Shown here: positions 1 through 10,328 of the stretch, piece by piece
How positions within the stretch are numbered: the first letter of the stretch is position 1
Layout: every line of letters begins with the position of its first letter
Assembly (NCBI GenBank): GCA_900088475.1
Contig: FLMG01000767.1
Coordinates: 4,111 to 14,438, forward strand
Length of the DNA: 10,328 nucleotides
Reading direction: 5' to 3'
Source: Hyphochytrium catenoides
Taxonomy: Eukaryota > Sar > Hyphochytriomycetes > Hyphochytriales > Hyphochytriaceae
Made by a program: the position numbers and the translations under genes
The notes under the pieces: model-generated
Told to the model about the DNA's origin: nothing
The model's database searches: none
The model's input: the letters and a program-made list of their open reading frames with translations, nothing else

Positions 1-4850
<4,850 letters not shown>

Positions 4851-5516
4851 TGTCTCTTCTTACGTCCGGCCTGGCTGTAAACTTGGCTACAGCTCGACTA
4901 CCGCCCGGCCGTTCTTTTTCACATCTTCAATGGCGGGCGCATGACAACAAGCCATCTGCGTCTTGCTCTGCGCTCCCACCTGTGCTCCGCGATCTAGGGC
5001 TTGGAAGGCACTACGTCTAAGAAGAAATGACAATAATAAGAATGAAACGACAGCAAAGATCAAGCCGCAAAAGCGACTGAGAGCTGGGCAGACAGGAAGG
5101 CAGCAACAGGATTCTGATCTTGTGCTGTTGATGCCATCGATGGTAGCCGTTACCCGCCTCTGCTTTATGAAAGTGCTTATCTTCTATGGAGAAATTCGTC
5201 CGCTAAGAAGCCTAGACAGCGGCTAACGCTAGACTGTGTCACCTGCCTCATTGAGTACCGAAATCTTCGTCTGGTGAGTGTTGAGGTGCGGGCGGTCATC
5301 AGGAGGCTCTCAGGCGCGATGGCTCCTCCTGGTCACAAGTTCATAACTCATAACTCGTGCACGAGCCAAAGCTCAGGAGAATAGAGTAGATAGACAACAG
5401 GCTTGTTATCGGACGACCAGAAGAGTGGAGAGAGACGCGAGAAGCGTAACAACTTCACGGGATAGAGAGTAGAAGCACCAAGAGAAAGAGGAAACCCTAG
5501 AGAGTGGAGGGGGATT
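4851..5516. promoter_or_regulatory. Spacer between divergent genes, probable shared promoter region
   Basis: About 670 bp lies between the helicase start codon (4850, minus) and the first ATG of the plus-strand gene (5517). No conserved protein is readable here. An open frame on plus (4963-5226) lacks recognisable content and an early ATG. ATG codons at 4941 and 5319 open only about 20 codons each. I see no clear TATA box. A short tandem CATAACT CATAACT lies near 5341-5356. The promoter role is inferred from position only; 5' untranslated exons of either gene could also lie here. Confidence 0.4.
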
Positions 5517-6805
5517 ATGCTCCTTACTTGGGCGGAGTTGCAGTTCCCCGCTGGAGGATCCGCTGCCGGTGCAGCAGGGGGATGTGTACAGGGAACGGTG
5601 GCGGAGTATGAGGCGCGACACTTTCCTCTCACCCCTGATCTGCAGTCCTTAGAAGACCTCTCGGTCGTTCAGCACTATGCGGGCTGGGCTGATCCATTGG
5701 TTTCTCCTAGCATCTTCCTCGAGGAGACTTCTGGCTTCAGAGAAATGCACGATGAGGAGGAGGAAAGGGCAGAGCTAGATAAAAGTGTTGAATCAGGAGA
5801 AGGAGGCATGGTATCACAGATGACGGCGGTATGTTTGACTCTATGGAGAGAACGGCGTGACTATAACAGTTTCATGAAGGCGAAATATACTCGAGCACCT
5901 TGGCCTCCTCAGAAGGTACTTCTTCCTTTTAGTTCTATCTCTCAGCCGACTTGATTGGGCAGTGGAAGGACAGCCTGAGCCGCCACTCTGCCTCCCTCAC
6001 TCAAGTCTGGGGCACGCTTGTCTTCTAGGCTAGTGATAGTATCAGCTTTCCCTTATAGCTGATCGTTGCTCTGATGGTATCAGAGTGCCATGCTAACACC
6101 CAGCTCTGGCAGGTCCTCTACACTTCAGCCACTGTTGCCTACTTTTCGCCCGTCAGTCGGCACCTTTCAAGCGTACTCTTATCGCCGTCAGGGCCGCTGA
6201 ACCAGGGTGTCAGCGGATTGTGGGCAGCTGAAGTGGAGATAGATGACATTCATGACGGGTCGTTCAAGGTAAATGAGAGGATGGGGATAAGTGCAGATTA
6301 CCATTTTCATTACCACTTCCAGGGGTAAAGGGACGATAGTAGCATAGGGCTGTGGCCGTGTAGTGGCCTGGAGTCGCTCTCGTCTTCAAGAGACAGGGAC
6401 GCTAATATTTCGGTCTGTTAACAGGCATTTCTATCCACGCTCTCACCTCCAGCGCGCGGAGATGGGAATCCTTTCGAAGGGGGTGTTTGCTACCCCTACG
6501 TTCTAGCTTTTCAAAAACATGATTCCAGACTGCCATCATCCTACCTTGTTCTTACTCTCCAGAGCGAGGCCAACGAAGCGGCAGCCCAAGGTGAAGGTCC
6601 ATCTACGTCCACCACCATTTCCCTTCACCAGAACCTCTTGGAAAGTAGAATCTTGCCTTGGGTGCTAGGAGAAGGTGCAGTACTGAGGCTGGATAAGGAG
6701 CCGCCCAGAGGGAGAATCTTGAGCTATCGACGTGTAAATCTCAAGCGAGAGTTCTCCGTGCATCGCGCTAAGAGCTCCTTAAACCCAGAGGAGTTGAAGT
6801 CATGA
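5517..6805 (+). CDS. Unrecognised protein, about 329 aa, three exons
   Basis: Three open segments join in phase 0: 5517-5915, 6059-6268 and 6425-6805, with stop TGA at 6803-6805. Acceptors TTTCCCTTATAG (ending 6058) and GGTCTGTTAACAG (ending 6424) are pyrimidine-rich; the donor GTAAAT at 6269 is good and GTACTT at 5916 is weak. A better donor, GTATGT at 5829, is also phase 0, so residues 105-133 could be intron. The protein starts MLLTWAELQFPAGG, has a Gly/Ala-rich stretch near 13-22 and an acidic run DEEEERAELD near residues 79-88. Exon 2 carries WAAEVEIDDIHDGSFK, exon 3 carries CYPYVLAFQKHDSRLPSSYL, and the end is basic. No signal peptide, membrane segment or known catalytic motif was seen. 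Start is uncertain: the frame is open upstream to 5466 and an upstream exon is possible. I do not recognise the family. Confidence 0.6.
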
Positions 6806-7017
6806 CGAGAGGAAATGGGAACATAACCTCTACATCGCTGTCCACTCCACAAATTTGAGCGGTCAGTGAGGTTTGAACACCAGATGCCTTTAGCTCTGCT
6901 GGCGTTTCTGGCGAGTTCTTGAGCAGAGATTTTAAGAGCCAGAAATTGGAGTTGTCGGAGGCCCTCCTTTTCATCTGGCATACTTCGACAACCCTCACAG
7001 CTTCGCTGAAAGTACCT
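6806..7017. other. Tail-to-tail spacer between convergent genes
   Basis: About 210 bp separates the TGA of the plus-strand gene (6803-6805) from the TAG of the minus-strand gene (7020-7018). Minus-strand frames remain open across it but show no recognisable protein and no join I can defend. It probably holds both 3' untranslated regions. No AATAAA was noticed. Confidence 0.4.
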
Positions 7018-7668
7018 CTACCAGCCCTCATAGCGTCGCCAGAAATTGACCAACAGCCCGCCACTGAGCCCAACACTTCCAGCTAGATATTCCCATGCTC
7101 CGTGGGAACATGAGATAGAGCTCTGGCGCTGAGTGGGACTCTGTGTCTTTATCTTCACGAGAAAGCCAAGCGCGGGGGACAGAGAGAGGCCCTTTCTCTC
7201 TACGGTTTCGTAAAAGCGAATGTAGTCCCCCAACACTTCTAGAACTCCCAAGTCACTAGAGACTTCAAGACAGAAATGCTTCCACAGAGCAAAGAGAAAG
7301 AGAACCACTTTGCCTGGTGGGGGCACGTCCCTTCTGCTTGATATGAGAGAGGTGCTAAGAGAAGAGATCGAAGAGGACGATACTATGGCCAAAAAGCGCT
7401 TCCAACCCGTCAGTACTGAGCTATCGCAGTGCCCATAGAAAGCTTGAACGTCATAGACAGCAGGAGGTAGAGAGCTCTTCAGTATCTCCAGGGATTGTAC
7501 AAAGCTCTCTACCTGGTATTGAGAGAAGTAGTTGGCGCCAGTGTAGCCGGGGGAGAAGACCGAAGAGCAAATCAAATTCTCTAGGCGCCGAAGAAAAAGA
7601 ATTCTTTGAAGAGTTATAGGGCGCCACACGTAGTCTGCTGAAGACCTATCGTACCAGGAACGTGACAC
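7018..7668 (-). CDS. Long open terminal exon of the tentative PEX3 gene
   Basis: This 651-nt frame has no stop for 216 codons, which is unlikely by chance at this base composition, and the plus strand has no comparable frame here. It is preceded directly by a pyrimidine-rich acceptor (AG at 7670-7669). Contents include YFSQYQVESFVQSLEILKSS, a Ser-rich stretch, SSDLGVLEVLGDYIRFYETV and a C-terminal VGLSGGLLVNFWRRYEGW. The helical, Leu-rich character and the F..Y-type ending are compatible with the C-terminal half of PEX3, by pattern only. A GTAGAG just at the stop (from 7019 downward) could be a donor, so the true end may lie further left. Confidence 0.5.
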   Translation of the reverse strand: MSRSWYDRSSADYVWRPITLQRILFLRRLENLICSSVFSPGYTGANYFSQYQVESFVQSLEILKSSLPPAVYDVQAFYGHCDSSVLTGWKRFLAIVSSSSISSLSTSLISSRRDVPPPGKVVLFLFALWKHFCLEVSSDLGVLEVLGDYIRFYETVERKGLSLSPALGFLVKIKTQSPTQRQSSISCSHGAWEYLAGSVGLSGGLLVNFWRRYEGW

Positions 7669-8503
7669 CTATCGAGAAGAACATCGCCATCAGAATGGCC
7701 AATGAGCCATTAGGAAAGAAAGGCAGGCGCAAGGGCTAGAGACAGCGTCGCCGGGAAAGCTTCTCAACACAGGGATCAACGAGAAAGGTCCATAGTTTGG
7801 GGCTGATAGAGAAGAAGAGCACGACAAGGGACAACTGCGTATATAGCTGAGATAATGAAGGATATTGCTCACCGACCTGTGCACAGACGAGCAGCTCTGG
7901 CATATCTAAGTAGGTGAAGACATAGTTGGAGAGATCCGGGGGAGAAAGCACTATGGGGAGGAATGGGGCGAGAACATGCACAGAAGGCTGATTAGAGGGT
8001 CAAGGTCCTTGAGTACAAATGGGCAAGCACTCCTACCACTAGCGATCGAAGGTCGGACCTCCGTTGGTATTAGTCCAGCCTTCACGGCCTCGGTGTAGGC
8101 CTCCTCCCCTTCCAGTAGGCGGAACTGATGATGGAGATGAGCAGCAGCCCGACGGGGGGAGAGGCAGTGGCTACCTCTGGCAACGGCACCGACTTTGCGC
8201 TTTAGTCTTCTCACGTTCTTCTGCCTGCATCAGGTCAGGGCCATTTATGCTTAGACAACCGATCAGATCCGCGCAGGCTCTATGGTTGTCGAAGCAAAGA
8301 GACATCACGAGAAAGAAGGCAAGAGTTGACAGGATAGGGCTTGGCTTATCAGCCTTGACTTACTGCTTTCTCCATCTAATGAATAGGTATGCCGAGGATA
8401 ACACGAGTGCGGCCCCAGAGACGATAAATATCACGTTAGATCTCCGCCGCATGCTTCTGTACAGCTGGAGGATAACACTAGCTTCCGAGCCCTCTGAGCC
8501 CAT
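7018..8503 (-). CDS. Membrane-anchored protein, tentative peroxin-3 (PEX3); middle exons unresolved
   Basis: PEX3, if this is it, is the peroxisomal membrane anchor that receives PEX19 with its membrane-protein cargo. Exon 1 (8503-8364) encodes MGSEGSEASVILQLYRSMRRR, then a hydrophobic segment at residues 24-42, then RWRK, and ends at a strong GTAAGT donor (8363). Exon 2 starts at 8224 after CTGATGCAG and keeps frame: a basic stretch, AHLHHQFRLLEGEE, then GLIPTEVRP; a GTAGGA donor sits at 8036. The short N-terminus, basic patch, single anchor and later (H)F...L(I/L)P pattern match the usual PEX3 layout. The terminal exon, probably from 7668 after TTCTTCTCGATAG, is open for 216 codons to the TAG at 7020-7018 and ends with a helical, Trp-containing tail. 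Between about 8036 and 7669 all three minus frames contain PEX3-like fragments and in-frame stops, and I could not choose introns. The hallmark LW..LK..SFTR block is not clearly seen. The coding call is fairly good; the name is weak. A further upstream in-frame ATG exists near 8551. Confidence 0.45.
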
Positions 8504-9093
8504 TCTGGCTGGCCCAGGAGAGTTGAAGAAGGAAATAACATGCAAGATCATCGACCGTTGAGGGTGCAGCGAACATTTAGTGAGGGTGAGAGCCTGGCAG
8601 GCTCTAACAGGTATGTGACACATGACCTACCTTGGCCCGGCGCTAACACCTTACAACCCAAAGTATCTTCTTGAGGTGCATATGTCGCTTCGATGTGAAA
8701 ACGCTGGAGAAGTTCTCTTCCATCACCCCATTAGACAAGCGAGAAGGCTTCTCTGCACGAAGGCGCCAGGGATCGCCTTGTTCCCCAATCGGATGGGATC
8801 CCTTGTGTTATTCTAATCGCCCAACGCTTAGAGGGTATATAACTCTTGGGCGGTGTTGGCGTCCATGAAGGCAAAGTTCGCAAGCAATCATAGACCTTGA
8901 CGGGCCTCATGAGACAGATTCTTCAGAATAGGGACCCGTACATTGGGGATGAACCCTACCTGGGATGAGTATCCTCTAGCCTCGTCTCTTCTTCCACCCC
9001 AGTAGTACTGTCATCAGTGACTTCGCCTCTACACCGAGTGCTGAGCTAGCTCCCCGCCGCGGATGCCTCAGCCGCCTTAAACAGAGCAGTTTG
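8504..9093. promoter_or_regulatory. Head-to-head spacer, possible promoter with TATA-like site
   Basis: About 590 bp lies between the minus-strand start at 8503 and the plus-strand ATG at 9094. Small plus-strand frames at 8622-8868 show nothing recognisable. TATATAA occurs at 8836-8842 on plus, about 250 bp before the ATG at 9094, and is only a candidate. An upstream or non-coding exon for either gene cannot be ruled out. Confidence 0.3.
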
Positions 9094-9693
9094 ATGAGCA
9101 GAAAGAGGAAAGGTTCGAGCACTCACATTGATGTCAACCACCTGGCTTGCCGTCTTTCTGGATTTTTATCTAGGAGACAGAGCCAGCAGAGCCCGGCCTG
9201 GGTGCTGCAGACAAGGCGCTCTATCATTGATAAAGCCCCTTACAGCAACGTCGCTAACGGCAAGCAGAATCACGCCGCTAACGACAAGGCTGAAGAAGCA
9301 AACAGACGTGCCAAATCTCCTGTCTCAACTGCAAAAAGGCCAATTGCTGCGTGTGGCGGTAAAAACAATGGTAGGAGCTACGCATCAGTTCTACGTCACG
9401 GATGCAGTGCAGTGGAGCACTATAGAAACGTCGACCTCTTCCGGTACGGCAAAGGAGGCTATGTGAAGCGTGAGAATTGTATATCCCGTGCACATTATGA
9501 GAAAATGCGCTTCTCTATCATGCGGACCTACGGTGGAGTAAGAGCCCTGCTTGGCAGCCAGGCGGCACAGCTTGATACCAAGTTCAAGATTGACCTTCCA
9601 ACCACCTGTAGCATGAGGACCACCACCACGCGTCGAGATGTCTTTGATGCTACCATTCGACAGCAGCTGGAGGAGGAGTTTCACGAAATATGA
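9094..9693 (+). CDS. Unrecognised basic protein, about 199 aa, single open frame
   Basis: The frame is open from 9091; the first ATG is at 9094 (MSRKRKGSSTHIDVNH) and the stop is TGA at 9691-9693. It is long enough to be unlikely by chance, though overlapping open frames exist on plus (9128-9466) and minus (9391-9774). The N-terminal half is rich in Arg, Lys, Ser, Asn and Ala. The C-terminal half looks more folded: HYRNVDLFRYGKGGYVKRE, then KMRFSIMRTYGG and ALLGSQAAQLDTKFKIDL, ending in an amphipathic RQQLEEEFHEI. No domain is recognised and no membrane segment or signal peptide is visible. It may be one exon of a larger gene: GT sites at 9370 and 9444 and a possible acceptor TTTTTATCTAG near 9171 could alter the model. 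Confidence 0.35.
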   Translation: MSRKRKGSSTHIDVNHLACRLSGFLSRRQSQQSPAWVLQTRRSIIDKAPYSNVANGKQNHAANDKAEEANRRAKSPVSTAKRPIAACGGKNNGRSYASVLRHGCSAVEHYRNVDLFRYGKGGYVKRENCISRAHYEKMRFSIMRTYGGVRALLGSQAAQLDTKFKIDLPTTCSMRTTTTRRDVFDATIRQQLEEEFHEI

Positions 9694-9934
9694 CGAGATG
9701 AAACAGGACCTGCCGCAGCAATGGAGGGGAGGGGGGGAATCAGAGCTCTGCACCACATCAGGAAGGTGAGGCACGCTCTGGCGTCTGTGGAGGCATTCGG
9801 CGGCATTTCATACCTTGGGTACTCTGAGTGCGTGGTTCCAAGTATGGCTGTCAGGTGTTAAAAACAAACACAGACCTCCCCAACATCAAGTCCCGTTTGC
9901 CCTCTCTCGATTTACTATCATCTCTATAGAACTA
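9694..9934. other. Spacer between convergent frames, nothing recognised
   Basis: About 240 bp between the TGA ending at 9693 and the minus-strand TAG at 9937-9935. It contains a G-rich run at 9724-9738 (GGAGGGGAGGGGGGG). Short open frames show no recognisable protein. It probably holds 3' untranslated sequence if both neighbouring gene models are right. Confidence 0.35.
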
Positions 9935-10252
9935 CTAATACGCGAGGGAGGTGCTGAGACACGCACTCTGATGATCTTTTTTTGTTCTCTTCAAGTTGTC
10001 AATTGCCGCTTCACATTCCTCCTCCCCCACAGACATCGGAGAGAGAGAGGGAAAGAGAGAGAGAGAGATAACGCGTGGCTTCCTAGCTTGACGTATAATG
10101 AGTTGTTCATCTGCCAGTGTGAATAGACGTGAACGAGGTTCAAATGTAGCGGGCGCTGTCTGATTAGCATCAACATCTTGAGCTCGTTGAGCGCGTGTCT
10201 CCTCTGGGCACTCCATCACTTGCACCGCATAGCGTTGTCGCGTATTCTTGCT
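9935..10252 (-). CDS. Terminal exon of an unrecognised gene entering from the right edge
   Basis: On the minus strand a pyrimidine-rich stretch with CTAAT- and CTGAC-like branch candidates ends in GACTTACAG (AG at 10254-10253). The following frame is open from 10252 to the TAG at 9937-9935, 105 codons. The first half reads like real coding sequence, charged and Gln-rich: SKNTRQRYAVQVMECPEE, then QRAQDVDANQTAPATFEPRS, then LFTLADEQLIIRQARKPR. The second half crosses a CT-rich tract that codes for alternating Ser/Leu and then EEECEAAIDNLKRTKKDH. If the CT tract is the end of an intron, the exon would stop near 10075, but no strong donor is visible there. Upstream exons lie beyond 10328. No family recognised. 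Confidence 0.4.
   Translation of the reverse strand, partial: SKNTRQRYAVQVMECPEETRAQRAQDVDANQTAPATFEPRSRLFTLADEQLIIRQARKPRVISLSLFPSLSPMSVGEEECEAAIDNLKRTKKDHQSACLSTSLAY
10039..10068. repeat. GA/CT microsatellite
   Basis: Two GA-dinucleotide runs, roughly 10039-10049 and 10054-10068, separated by GGAA. On the minus strand they read as CT runs inside the proposed terminal exon, where they would code for Ser-Leu repeats. Confidence 0.9.
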
Positions 10253-10328
10253 CTGTAAGTCAGACAAGCCACATCATTAGCCTTGTTAGTGGAGGGAGAG
10301 GGGTCCAAGAAGGAGATGACAGGAGCAG

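Noticed and set aside
4963-5226. Plus-strand open frame in the divergent spacer
   Set aside because: It begins at a non-ATG codon, is low in recognisable content and has no supported splice partner.
7669-8036. Specific exon choices completing a PEX3 reading
   Set aside because: All three minus frames give fragments that resemble parts of PEX3, but need introns of 30-50 nt or weak GTTGAT donors, so choosing one would be over-fitting.
8064-8561. Plus-strand open frame of 165 codons
   Set aside because: It overlaps antisense the proposed exons 1 and 2 of the minus-strand gene, which have a membrane anchor, a GTAAGT donor and frame-keeping junction. It has no recognisable domain. Some doubt remains because the minus-strand model is only moderate.

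Overview
This window looks like nuclear DNA from an intron-rich eukaryote, most likely a protist. I cannot place the lineage from sequence alone. The evidence is a conserved protein broken into 16 short exons, each joined by a GT-AG intron, with no bacterial-style operon, phage, CRISPR or transposon signal.

Left half (1-4850, minus strand): one gene fills the region. Splicing 16 exons gives 571 codons of a DEAH-box RNA helicase of the DHX35 type, running from a conserved N-terminus (FWRPGT) through helicase motifs I-VI into the winged-helix and ratchet-like part. The last ~130 residues of the usual family length lie beyond the left edge. Exons total 1713 nt and introns 3137 nt (mean about 209 nt). 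Twelve of the 15 introns are phase 0 and three are phase 2.

Middle (4851-7017): about 670 bp separates the helicase start from a plus-strand gene whose ORF opens at 5517. That gene has three exons in compatible phase and encodes about 329 residues that I do not recognise. Its stop (6803-6805) faces the stop of the next gene (7018-7020) across about 210 bp.

Right half (7018-10328): a minus-strand gene (about 8503 to 7018) starts with a short N-terminal membrane anchor after a basic patch and ends in a long open exon. Its layout resembles peroxin-3 (PEX3), but the middle exons could not be fixed, so that name is tentative. Then follow a plus-strand ORF (9094-9693) of unknown function and the 3' terminal exon of a further minus-strand gene (10252-9935) that enters from the right edge. 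On this reading genes alternate in strand (-,+,-,+,-), giving head-to-head and tail-to-tail spacers of roughly 200-670 bp.

The genes do not form an obvious pathway. The helicase points to the spliceosome, the tentative PEX3 to peroxisome membranes, and the other three are unassigned. The most unusual sequence details are a duplicated splice acceptor plus exon start inside intron 7 of the helicase, a Ser-Ala-Ser version of helicase motif III, and one helicase exon with very different leucine codon use. I found no clear sign of a new multi-gene system.
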